64,000 bases of DNA. Source: Lytechinus pictus (Eukaryota; Echinodermata; Echinoidea; Temnopleuroida; Toxopneustidae). The stretch covers positions 17,168,603-17,232,602 of the forward strand of contig NC_087254.1 of assembly GCF_037042905.1 (NCBI RefSeq), in the 5' to 3' direction. The position numbers and the translations under genes were made by a program. Of the stretch, positions 46,459 through 57,317 are shown one piece after another (the first letter of the stretch is position 1; each line of letters begins with the position of its first letter). The notes beneath the pieces are model-generated. The model saw only the letters and a program-made list of their open reading frames with translations, was not told the DNA's origin and searched no databases.

Positions 46459-47054
46459 CCCCTTATCCCATCTAATAAAGTTTGCAGTTGAATTTATTTC
46501 CACGTATATCCTCGGTGTACGTCTACCATAACAGTGACCGCGCTAAGCATAGCCTGCATAGGTCTTTGCAAAACTGTATAGAAGGCATATATCTAGCCTT
46601 TAAACAAGGCCCTGTGTCTGTTGCGATATTTTATATCGCATACCTACCGGCTGGAAAAAAAGACTATTCGCAAAAAAAAGCCGAGTGAGTGAGAGGATCG
46701 ACGCACCATTAGATATCCAAGGGGGGGGGGGGGGGGCTGGAAGTTTGTGTTGATGCAAAAAAATCCTTTCTTCTTTGAGTAATTTTTTTTTCCTCATAAT
46801 TATAATTGAGACAATTTTTTTTGGCCCCTTTCAGATGATTAATTTTGTCAGAGGACCAAGTTGTTTTTTTTACCCTTATGGTGAGTCAAGTTTTTTTGTT
46901 TTTTGTTTTGCTCATATAGCACGTCATTTTTTTTTTTTTTGGGGGGGGGACTTCCATGCAGCCCCCGAATATCTTCCTTTTATTTCCATGCCCTAAACGT
47001 CGCTCGCTCTCGCGCTCACTCGGGTATTGCCAATTCTCGTTGTTTGCCAGCTCG

Positions 47055-47300
47055 GGGGGGGGGGGGGGCACAAGCTTCCATTGACGAGTGGATACCATGC
47101 GCGACCATGGGGTCTCGAAAAGCACTAAACAAGTCTTTTCCATTTTCTAAAAATGCACCCCTTAACAAGTATCACGCCGGTGTGAAACCCTACCCTTAAC
47201 AACATCTTGAAAAAGACATCCTTTTTACGTGTTTCTTTTTGGTCGCGCATGGTATCCACTCGTCAATGTAAGTGCCCCTGGTAGTGCCCCCCCCCGGGGG
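47055..47300. mobile_element. Short element with a perfect 28-base inverted repeat
   Basis: 47079-47106 (CATTGACGAGTGGATACCAT, then GCGCGACC) is exactly inverted at 47241-47268. Poly-G and poly-C runs lie outside both arms. Confidence 0.75.
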
Positions 47301-47668
47301 GGGGGGCACTATAGTCTCGTCTCAGCCACCGCTTGACGAGGAATAGCCGAGCCAAGGGGCCAAGTCGCGAGGCCTTAATCAAAAGGCTAGCATAATAAAT
47401 CCGGATGGATTCGCGGAAATCGAAGTGTACCACTGATCTGAATTCAGATCAGTGAGGTGTACTCAACTGATTGCTTCAGTGGATGCGACGCACGCCCTCA
47501 ACTCTTTGTATACTACCAACACCCAAACACCATATAGGCCTATCCGTTACCATCGATCTTGGAAATTTGAGATCAATATCAATAATTATGAGTATGACAG
47601 TGCATGGCGTATTGGGCCAAATTTTGAGCAAGACAGAAAAAATGACCGTTTTTTAACTGTATATGTCA

Positions 47669-47939
47669 CTGGCGGATCCAGGGGGGGGGGGGCACAGCTG
47701 GCCCGTCCCAAATTAAAATTCGTAATGTAAAAATGCAGTTGAAACAGAAGTGTGCCCCCCCCCCCCTTGAAAGTGAAGACTTTTTTTTTTTTTTTGCTCG
47801 TCAATTTTTTTCTGGGACGAAATATCCTTGTTTGGGGTTGGAAACCATTTTTTTTTTTTTGGGGGGGGGGGGGCTTGTCAAATTTTTCCTCGGGAAAATG
47901 TGCCCCCCTCCCTTTTGGAAAATTCTTGATCCGCCCCTG
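47669..47939. mobile_element. GGCGGATC-type inverted-repeat element, copy 1
   Basis: Left GGCGGATCCAGGGG and right inverse of CAGGGGCGGATCAAG. Inside are runs of T and G, GAAAGTGAAGAC, GCTTGTCAA and GGACGAAATATCC. About 270 bases. Confidence 0.72.
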
Positions 47940-48475
47940 CTGTATATAGATATAAATATAAAGGTAAACATGGCATCGCAATAGATTGACATAAATAGCT
48001 TATATACGCCTATTTATAAAATAATATATCCCATGCACCCTATCCATTTCCTTTATTCTCCCTTTTCCATATTTTTTGTCTTGGTCGCGCGTGGATTTTT
48101 TTTTTTTTTTTGGGGGGGGGGTGAGTTTAGGCATGCCCCAAGCCCCCCCCCCCCTCTTATACGCAAGTGGAGTATACTATAATCACAAATTATAATAAAG
48201 CTATTTGTGTAGCAATTTTTTTTATTGTCCAAACCCTGAAGATTTTCCTACCGTGGTCTATAATTGATTTCATAGGATTTACTAATGAAAATTCTTTTGT
48301 TGCTATATACGCTCGGATACGCTCCCTCTTATTATGCATTTTATTCGGGAGAGATTGGCGCCATGAATAAGAATCCCTGTAACATCACATTAAAGGCTCA
48401 TATAAATGGGGATTCGCGATACTCCCCCCCCCCCCGATAATGAAATAGCAAAAGGCCGATGCGCCATATGTATTG

Positions 48476-49161
48476 TTTAAAACTAAACACCTACTTGATG
48501 AGAATAATAATCAGTTTTAAAACAGCATAACTCAGGAACTTAACAGCAAACATAACATATCAGGAACAGAAGACAGAGAATAACTAAACGAAGAGACGAG
48601 ATCTGTGCCTGAGTCTGAGTGTCTCATGCATTTATTAAAATACTCTCTATATATGTTGTACCTTTGGCCTTCCTCGGCCCACATCAAGATTGTTGCTAAA
48701 GTAACATAACATTATTTAAATCATCTTAAAGCTAACCAATGAAATTAAAGAAAATATAAGAACCAAACTGAAATGTAGTAATCCAATTCATAATATAAAC
48801 CAATGAGGAATAAGATGGAGGTGATAAAAGATGTCTGGGTGATTATGTAATAATGGCATTAGAAACTAAGGAGTCAGGTGAGGGATGGAATGAGTGGAAC
48901 ACCTGAATAGAGAAGGAATGAAGATGACAAAAGAGAATCAGAGGAAAAGAATCCAATGTCATGAATGTGGAGAAGGATGAATGAAAACTGAATATAATTA
49001 AACTCAAATAACCTTAGTTCAGACTGCAAGGGCAGTTCTGAAAAGAAATGCAAATGAACTCAAGTCGAGACGGAACAGAAATGTAAAACAGCTGAAGAAA
49101 GCACATTGACAAGTTAAAGAAAATGAACAAAATAGGAAAATGACAAAATAACCATCCTACA
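48476..49161 (-). mobile_element. Possible solo LTR (minus strand)
   Basis: On the minus strand the sequence begins TGTAGGATGG and contains a TATA-like ACATATATAGAGAG followed shortly by TTAATAAATGCATGAG, an order typical of LTR promoters and poly(A) sites. No tRNA primer site, coding part, or clear target duplication was found. Confidence 0.35.
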
Positions 49162-49761
49162 ATTATTTATTACTTTATGTTGCTTGTCAGACTATCCAAT
49201 AAAGCTTATATCGGAAGTTACGGGGTATCATAAGTATCATTATTTTAAAGCGAAGTTTTTTTTAAGCAAGTACAAAAAAACGTGCGTCCAAGTTTAATCT
49301 CATCTTCGAGATAGGCTGCAGTGCCCTTTGAAGATTACAGCAGATGATGATGATGACAATTTCTTGCTCCATTTCTGTAGCAAAAAAAGGAGAAAGAAGA
49401 AATAAAGAGCTGTTCAAAATATACTCAAACGATTTGGGGGTGCCTTTATCATCACATATGCATTTCAGTTAATTATAATCTACTTACTCACACCTTCACT
49501 CAATTAAAAATGAATTATGTTCATTCAATCAAATTAATTAAGTAAATTGGAGTAAATTTATTTGTTATTTATTTATTTATTTATCTTTTTGTTCATTCAT
49601 TTATTAATTTCCACATTTAAAAAAATATAATACATGTTATAAAATTCAATATCATACGAAGTGGGGGAGTCACTGAAAGCTAACATGCTTGTCAAAAGAG
49701 ACTCCTAAAAGAAAAAGAAAAACAGCGCTCCTTGTAACATAAATGGTAGGCCTATACACCA

Positions 49762-49910
49762 CTAGCGGATTGAGAGGCACAATTCCTTGTAATGTAAAAG
49801 TGCCGTTAAAAAAATGTGCCCCCCCCCCCTTTGAAAGTGAAGACCTTTTTTGGCTTGTCAATTTTTTTTCGTGGACGAAATACCCTTAATTTTTGGTTAA
49901 AACTCTGACG
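49762..49910. mobile_element. GGCGGATC-type element, copy 2 (partial)
   Basis: AGCGGATTGAGAGGCACA, GTAATGTAAAAGTGCCGTT, GAAAGTGAAGACC and GGACGAAATACCC follow the order of copy 1. The right terminus is missing. Confidence 0.6.
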
Positions 49911-51478
49911 TAAGAGGTCACAAGGAAGGAAAGCATTATTTTGTAGTATCAAAACAAAATTTGCTCTATAGGAGTTCGTTGGAAGGGTGAAAATTGTTAA
50001 TTGATTTTGTTCGTTTGCATTTTTGCATATTTTTTTGTTTCTTGTAATTTTTGTAATAACTGTTAAACGCTACAATCTTATAATTTTGTTCGTTGTTACT
50101 ATAATGAATTTAACGTTTATCATTATCGTTTATGAATTTATTTCCTATCAATAAATTATTTTAGTCGAGATATTACCCTACCTTATTTCTCGTATATACG
50201 CTTCTGTTACGAGACCCTTTCCCAACGCAGCAAAAACGTTGTTTAAAGCTTAAACAACGTTTCTATGGTGTTTAACCTTGATACACATACTCCCATGCTG
50301 GCTCCTACTCCCCACCCCCATAATCTTTCTCACACTAATTATTGCACTCTTAAGGAGGGGAAACCTCAAACCTAATTAAAAAGGGGGGGGGGAATAGATT
50401 ATTATTAACGAAGGTCGTTGAGATATCATCCGGTAAGATTCAAAGAGGCCAATATATTTATTTATTTATTGGTTTATACAAGTCATCTATTAGTCCTATA
50501 TCGCCCTTACAATTTTAATAAGAGACGACTGACCTTATTCACTTTCAAATAATGCAGTGATATTGGTAGGATGAATTTTTCTCTCGCGTTTTGGTATTTT
50601 CTACAAAGAAGAATATACTTTTCAACATCTTCATTTATTTGGAAAACATCGCATATGCGATTTAGATGTCGTTTTATTTTTTATAAGAAAGCCTCTGTTC
50701 TGATGTGTCTTTTGTACATAATAATATGTCCCTGTATAAATAAAAGTTACAAAGTGTGAAAAAGTGGCTTAAATTTCACTTTTTTAATCTTTAGATCTGA
50801 ACATTCCGTTTGATCTGTAAAAACGATTTTTGGAAGTTGTGTTTTGTTAGATATTCCTTTTTAAAAGTTGGTACCTGTATCTAAGAGTCAATCAGATGAC
50901 AATACAATCAAATTATTTCATGAATATATTGTAATAATACAGTGAGTGAAAATAGGAAATATTAGGTTCTGATTTTGTCGGAGAAATTAAAAGTAAAATT
51001 TTAGCAAACTTTTTGATTATTACTAACTGCACTTTTTCAACCTTATTTTTTGTATAGGTGCATATCTCAAGTTTTTTTTTTTATACCACACAGGATTTTT
51101 GCAATGTAGCAAAGCTTTGCTGTTGGGAACATTAGCACTAATTACAAAATTTGTCAATATTTTCGCGCGTTGTTAAATTCCCGGCCGATCGGCAATTTGC
51201 TAACTCCGCGGAAAAAAAACACCTAAAAAAGAAGATACAGTATAACAACGTGAATAATGTACTTGATCATTGGTGAAAGTCCTGGATTGGTGCTTCTTTA
51301 AATGTGGGAATTTTTCCCTTCCATGTACATCATTTTATCTTATTTACGATCTAGCCACCGTTGCTTATTCTTTTCCTATTTATAACATAGATACTCTTTA
51401 CACTCTTTGATTAAAATAGTGTCAAAAGACAAACGATTGATATATCAATATTATTGGCCTATACTTACTCTTTAAAAA

Positions 51479-52073
51479 AAGGTCAAGTCCACTCCATGAA
51501 CAAGCGTATATAGCGCTGAAAATTTCATCAAAATCGGATGTAAAATAAGAAAGTTATGATATTTTAAAGTTTCGCTTTTCTATTTTTCATAAAACAGTTA
51601 TAATAATTATGCCCAATTAACTCAGTGACATGCAAATGAGACAGTCGATGATGTCCCTCACGCACTATTTCTTTTGTTATTTATTGTTTGAATTATACAA
51701 TATTTCATTTTTTACAGATTTGAAAATAAGGACCAACTTGACTAAACCAGTATATAAAACAATAATAATTCCACATGTTCAGGGAGGAATCATAAATTGT
51801 TGTTTCACTTGCAATGAGGATAAAACTAAATATTTCATATTTCATATGATAAAATACAAAAGAAATAGTGAGTGAATGACGTCATCGGTCTCGATCCTCA
51901 TTTGCATACCGACCAGGATGTGAATAACTGTTTTTGTGAAATTAAGCAAAACTTTAAAATGTCGTAACTTTTTTATTTTACATCCGATTTTGATGAAATT
52001 TTCAGTGTTATGCTTGTTGGATTTTTCTCTTTTTATTCAAATCAACTTTTTGATGGGGTGGACTTGTCCTGTA
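51479..52073. mobile_element. Foldback element (family F) copy 4
   Basis: The most complete copy, about 595 bases: AGGTCAAGTCCACTCC at the left, GGGGTGGACTTGTCC at the right, long sub-terminal inverted arms, and TGATGTCCCTCAC with its counterpart inside. It serves as the empty-site reference for the nested insertion in copy 1. Confidence 0.82.
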
Positions 52074-52079
52074 AGGTTT

Positions 52080-52246
52080 GAAAACTGGGGTCTAATTCTG
52101 ACATATAAACATTGACTTTACTTCAAGAAGTCACCCCCTGCATGGGGCGGTATTCTGAAAACTGTGTTAGCACAAAAACGGTGTTAGCTAACACGATTGG
52201 TATTCTGAAAATCAACTCTTTGATGGGGTGGACTTGTCCTTTAAGT
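52080..52246. repeat. Flank shared with the 26.5-kb composite (inverted)
   Basis: GGTTTGAAAACTGGGGTC, CATTGACTTTACTTCAAGAA and GGGGCGGTATTCTGAAAACT match inverted sequence at 26650-26745. It ends with a second partial family F arm, GATGGGGTGGACTTGTCC. Confidence 0.6.
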
Positions 52247-52454
52247 TCACGATAATAATGTTTGAATGAAATAATGAATAATTTTAGTAACAAGCAAGTT
52301 CGAATCACTTGCTATTTTCTTGAATGCAATAAATTGTACTTAAAATATCAAGTACTATATAGTAGGCCTTATACATTCATTAAAAGAAAATTAGTTAGTA
52401 AATTCGAGGGTTATATACCTATACGTTATATACCCGGATTAATAATTATAATAT

Positions 52455-52648
52455 TGATGATGATGATGATGATGATAATAGTAATAATAATCATATTAAT
52501 AATAATAATAATGATAATAATAATGATAATAATAATGATGATAATAATATTAATGATAACGATAATAATGATGATACTTTATAATAATGATAATAATAAT
52601 AGGAACAATGATGATATAATGTTAATAATAATAATAATATATATATGA
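52455..52648 (+). repeat. GAT/AAT trinucleotide microsatellite
   Basis: Imperfect GAT, AAT and GATAAT units for about 190 bases. The Met/Ile-rich 128-residue frame is a product of this repeat. Confidence 0.9.
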
Positions 52649-53410
52649 TAATACGTGGGTTACTCGATAATGGTAGAGTGCCCACAAACTGCGCAGTGCC
52701 CTATAGTCTTAGCATTTTGCGTATAATTATATCTGCGCCATTCTAATAAAAGAAGACACGCAATGACCACAACTTTTACACCTGCAATACATACACAGAT
52801 TCATTAAAAAAAATCTGACTTAAAATGTGGAAAATATATTGAATATCAAGCATTTTCTGTACAGTAACGGCATTAACATGCAGCCTATATATCAACATCT
52901 CTGAATCTTGTGAAAAGTTAATTATGCGAGCATGACATGGGTCACCATTTTTTCGTTCAATCTGAAAATGACTTGCCGAGGTTTTTTTTCAAAAAAAATA
53001 AAAAAATTCTCCCCAAACTGGGGACTCTTTCAGCAACAGCAAGGCAAGGAATGTTGTCAGGTCTGAGTCATCTGACAACTTTCCTTGATTCTATAAAGCA
53101 ACCCCACTAAAAAAATTCGAACCGTAGGGCGGCTTGCTATGGAAAGTAGTATGGGCGATCTGTCCAATTTTTTTTTCTGTGTACAAAATATTTCAAAAGT
53201 TATATTTTCTCATCACGAGAAAATGCAACAGTGTCCTCCATATAGGTCCCCGAGGGGAAGGGGCTGAGGAGAATACTTCAGTAACATAATGTCAGCCAAT
53301 TAGAGTATATTCGGTAAAAACATTATTTCCTAGTTGAAATCCGTGCCAAAAAGTAAATGACACAGAGATAAATAAGTAACTAAAAACAAGGTGTCTGCCT
53401 GTATGTGGGC

Positions 53411-53862
53411 ACTATAGCGTACCTAAGAGGGGGGGGGGGGGGGGGGGCAGACTGCCCCCCGCCCCTGACGAGTCACAACTCATGCAGGGGACGTACCCCT
53501 GCCCCCCCTGATGAGTCACAACTGATCCAGGGGACGTCCCCCCCCCCCTTTTGAGAAGCAAAATTAATAATTTGTAATGTAAATATGCAAACAAAACCGA
53601 CGTGTGGCCCCTCTTTTGAACTTGAAGACCTTTATTTTTTTATTTTTTGCTTGTTTTTTTCGGGGAAGAAATATCCTCCAAAAAATTTGCCCCCTGAAAA
53701 CCTTTTTTTTCTTTGCTTGTCAATTTGTTTTCTGGTAGGCCTACTAAGTCCTTTATTTGTGGTTGAAAACCTTTATTTATTTTTTTTGCTTGTCAAATTT
53801 TTTCGCGGAAGAAATATCCTCCAAAAAATTTGCCCCCCTTTTGGAAAATCCTGGGTACGCCG
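53411..53862. mobile_element. GGCGGATC-type element, copy 3
   Basis: Left TAGCGTACC and right inverse of CGGCGTACCCAGG; the flanks share CTGTATGTGGG (53399, 53863), a possible target duplication. The interior repeats GAAATATCCTCCAAAAAATT and GCTTGTCAA twice, plus a duplicated GATGAGTCACAACT-type block. Confidence 0.6.
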
Positions 53863-54549
53863 CTGTATGTGGGGCAACATTTCTGCAAGCGAGCGATTAA
53901 CTTTTAGATTACTTTATCGGCTTTCGAAATGAATTATTTGAGTCACGAAACGCAGTTAGAATGCTTCCCAGTGAGTTAAAAAAGTGCATTAATCTTATTC
54001 CTTTCACTTTCCTTGTATTTCTTCTACTTCTTTATTTTTGGGGCCGTCATACTTTTTAAGGGTCCGAGCCCCCGAGGGGGTTCAAACGGGTGTCAGTATA
54101 ATAGGCCTGAATGTCATAGAGTATAGTGGACTTTCATGCTTTATGAAATTATAAAGACAAAGAAGAAGAAGACTGATATATCAATCAAGGCCTTTTCCCC
54201 TCGACTTATTGAGTATAATTCCAGCGATTTGGAGGTGATTATTATTATTTTCAGTTTAAATAGTTTATGCTCTACCGGGATGCTTTACAGACTAGGCGAT
54301 TGTATAATTCATTAGTAATTAGATGAAATAGTTTTTTTGTTCGTGGGAATATATATTTTTTTTGTTAAAAATGCATGGTCATATTGATAATTTTGCCCAT
54401 ATTAATGCCTCCATGAAGTTCAGCAGCAGACGATGTAAATGCCCTAGCATGCTTAGCAGACGACAAAAATGACTCTTACTTGGAGATTCCGTTAACACGT
54501 AAAAACCCATAGGCGAGCTTGGACCGTTCGGAAGGTTTCTGCGACAAGG

Positions 54550-54754
54550 GTATTGACCAATCAAAATGTATAGAAATTGACCAATAAGTAGTCATTATTT
54601 CTGCCTCGACAACCAATCAAAGGCTTGTTTTTTCGACCAATTGCATGTGAGTATTCACCGTTCTATTGCCCAATGACGTTTCTCGTTATTGTGCAATAAT
54701 CTGGTAACCAATGGGGAATCCCGATTTATACTCCTTGCACACGAAAAAGCACGT
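54550..54754 (+). promoter_or_regulatory. H3-3: H3.3 promoter with six CCAAT boxes
   Basis: CCAAT occurs on the + strand at 54557, 54581, 54613, 54637, 54669 and 54708. The fifth overlaps TGACGT, a CREB/ATF half-site. A TATA-like TTTATA (54725-54730) follows. Multiple CCAAT boxes are known in H3.3 promoters of other animals. The match to the H3.3 gene rests on position and on the donor site that follows. Confidence 0.65.
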
Positions 54755-54830
54755 TTGATTATTTTGATTGTTTCCTTACTTTTTCTGAACACTCAAGGCT
54801 CGTAGGACTACCGACGAACTCCGCTAATAA
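54755..54830 (+). other. H3-3: Probable untranslated first exon of H3.3
   Basis: The stretch after the TATA-like box ends GCTAATAA followed by GTAAGT, a strong donor at 54831. It has no ATG. Animal H3.3 genes commonly begin with a noncoding exon. The start is estimated from the TATA-like box and is approximate. Intron 1 would be 54831-59405. Confidence 0.55.
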
Positions 54831-55261
54831 GTAAGTGGGAATTCCTTTTTTTGTTGAAAAGTTCATGTGATGAACAGATTTTGTTTAAGTCGATGAGTTC
54901 ATGATTAGAGTCTAGGTCCACTGAATGTAAATTTTGTACATAATTACTCTGATTTAGATGTTTTTCTCCTTAATTTTTGTAGGATTTTTTTTTTTTTTTA
55001 CTACAAAACAAGACTCGGGTCGACGACGATGGCGGGATGACAAGCGCGCGCTAGCGAAAACTGCTGTGCAGTGCCTGATTTGCGAGAACTCGATCTCAGC
55101 GTTTCGGCCAATAAAAAATATTCGATGTTCCATCCGGTTGTGAATATTCCATACTGTCCTTCAATAGTGATAGATTATTAACGAAATTGGCCTTATCGTG
55201 AAATTTGTCGCCTCTCTTCTCGTGTGTGTCGGTGTGTGAGCGCTCGTTGTGTACAAAGTCA

Positions 55262-55435
55262 ATGCCTGGGAGTGGAAAGGTGTCAGTGTCAGTTGTCACC
55301 ACCGCTGACGAAATAAACGGCAGTGAATGGACTGGTGACATAAACCACGATAATGCCACGAAAGTATTACTGGAACAAATATTACAAAATCACGACACTG
55401 GAGAAGAGATTCAGACTAGGCCTAATTCAATCTGA
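55262..55435 (+). CDS. Short ORF of unknown status in H3.3 intron 1
   Basis: 57 codons from MPGSGKVSVS to TRPNSI and TGA. The composition is polar and mixed (Asp, Glu, Asn, Thr), unlike the Phe/Leu/Lys-rich chance frames elsewhere. A CCAAT (CCAATAAAA) lies about 160 bases upstream in a CpG-containing stretch (55015-55130). No domain is recognised and no clear donor follows. It could be a small gene, a first exon or chance. Confidence 0.22.
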   Translation: MPGSGKVSVSVVTTADEINGSEWTGDINHDNATKVLLEQILQNHDTGEEIQTRPNSI

Positions 55436-55639
55436 AGATTCAGTTTCGAATCCCAACTAGATTTTAAAATGTCAGAAAATGACTAAACAAACCAGGGAAA
55501 AGATATGGCCTTGACAAAATTTCATGATATGGTTATGGTATGGTCCCCTAACTTTGCTAAGAAGACAGTCTGCGTACCGGGCGTAGGCTACGTGCGTATC
55601 TGCACGATTCTGACTAAATCTAGCTAAAGTCTGATACGC

Positions 55640-55870
55640 GACGACCACACACTTGTATGCAATACCAGTACATAAAAAGATATTAAAAATCTGACTCTTG
55701 AGTTTAAATTGTGGAATAGGCCTAGTCATGAATTTCTGGCATTTAAGTGATGACCTCGAAATACATTCTTCCTCATCAAAACCCCTGAATCGTGTGTAAA
55801 GAAAGTGAATGGGTGGGCAGACATGGGGCACCATCTTTTTGTTCAATGTGAAAATGACTGGTTTTTTCTG
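55640..55870. repeat. Dispersed repeat Q (second copy at 52795-52985)
   Basis: AAATCTGACT, CTGAATC-TGTGTAAA, GGGCACCATCTTTTTGTTCA and GAAAATGACT occur here in the same order as AAATCTGACT, CTGAATCTTGTGAAAA, GGTCACCATTTTTTCGTTCA and GAAAATGACT at 52810-52975. Ends not defined. Confidence 0.5.
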
Positions 55871-56282
55871 AGAAAATCATATCCTAGATCTAGTTCTATC
55901 TAGATTCATTCCAAATTTTTATATTTTTGGCACACTTAAAAGAATATAAGGAACATTATCAACAATTTTTTGTGAAATTAAAAAAAAATCATGATTAATC
56001 TTAAGTTGTTAGTGTGCAGACATGGGGCCTCCTTTAATAAATAAAGTAAATTGCAACTTCCTGTTTGCCATAATTTGGCATTGGTTTTTCAAGCGTCGTG
56101 CAGGCACAAGTATTACCGTAAGGCGGTACCTGCTCCATGCAGGTGCGGTGGTACAATTCGGCGGCTATATGCTACATGTACACATGAAATTTTTTGAATG
56201 ATGGTTGGAGTCTAGGAAACATGAGTGTTTCAAGATTTTTTATGAAATATTGAGATAGAAAAAAATCATTGAAAAAAAAAAA

Positions 56283-56730
56283 TCTGACATGCAAAAACAG
56301 AAAAATCAAAGAAACAGATCAACAAAAGTTTTAGAAAATTGAATGAATAGTAAGGTTACGAACTTTAGATCACTAATGTAATAATCTTCCAATTGGCAAT
56401 GCTACAAAGATGTGTGTGTGATGTCACGTATGTGAACAATGTTCCCATTACTTTTCTCTATATTTCACTTAAACTGCCTCACATCTATCAGATCATATAT
56501 TTTCTATAGTATAGGAGGGCATGTAATATTTCATAGAATACATTATCGATAAAGAGTTTGTATTGCCCTAAGAAAGAGCAAAAATAGAAATTTGTCCAAT
56601 GTTCCTCAAACCTAATTTTGATCTTATTCTTTGACTTTTCTGTTTCTACAAAAGCAACTTTTTTTCCAAGGTTTCATTCCCTGGTTTCAGCGAAAGCCAA
56701 CTTTTTCCATAGGTTTCATTCCCCTTAAAG
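56283..56730. mobile_element. Foldback element (family G), copy 2
   Basis: AAAAATCAAAGAAACAGATC, GATCACTAATG and CAATTGGCAATGC match copy 1. The right end is a doubled GGTTTCATTCCC block and ends CATTCCCCTTAAAG. It lies in H3.3 intron 1. Confidence 0.7.
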
Positions 56731-57317
56731 CGAAATGCTAATATAGAGAAATTGTAAGGTCTCCCTAATTAAAAAATGTTGGTGCCTGATGGGGGATGAT
56801 TTCTGTGATTTTTTTTGCATATTAAGAAAAAGCAGGCAAATGTCTGCTCTGACCTCTTTCAGAGATTGATGGGAATTTTTCTTACATGTAAGAATAATAA
56901 CTCAGGAATTATTATTATTATTATTATTATTTATTATTATGTTATGATTCCATAACAAGTGGACGGGATTCACAGGAAGACGGCACGTTTTCAGAAAGAG
57001 ATGATGATCATGGGGATTTCAGTCCAGAATAAAAGGTGGGGGGGGGGGGGCTCTTCTTGAGTATCCCGTCATGAGGCTTGTGGCACCTTGGTAACCTACA
57101 CCAAAATAAAAAGGCTCTGCTGCTAACTGTTACTGTTCGATAACAGGGCAACCAATTTAAAAATGATAAAGATGTATGTTGTCCTCCCTCTTGCTGTAAC
57201 ATACAGTTAGTGGGAAAGTTCCAGAGGACAGCATCATGAACCTATCTTGATTGTAAAATCTGCCCTTTGTAGAGTCTGGATTTTGATAATGAGCATTTGT
57301 GTTTACATGTCCATAAC

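Larger units (their letters stand above)
36606..54540. other. GRB2 3' region and intergenic DNA
   Basis: No convincing coding frame occurs between the GRB2 stop and the H3.3 promoter. The first part is presumably 3' UTR; a candidate poly(A) signal AATAAA lies at 37140-37145, with others farther on (for example near 44064), so the transcript end is unknown. From about 37.2 to 44.9 kb the DNA is AT-rich with few repeats other than P1 and P2. From 45 to 54 kb it is dense in poly-G/C runs and short inverted-repeat elements. Confidence 0.6.

Noticed and set aside
52262..52648. 128-residue Met/Ile-rich frame
   Set aside because: Encoded by a GAT/AAT microsatellite.
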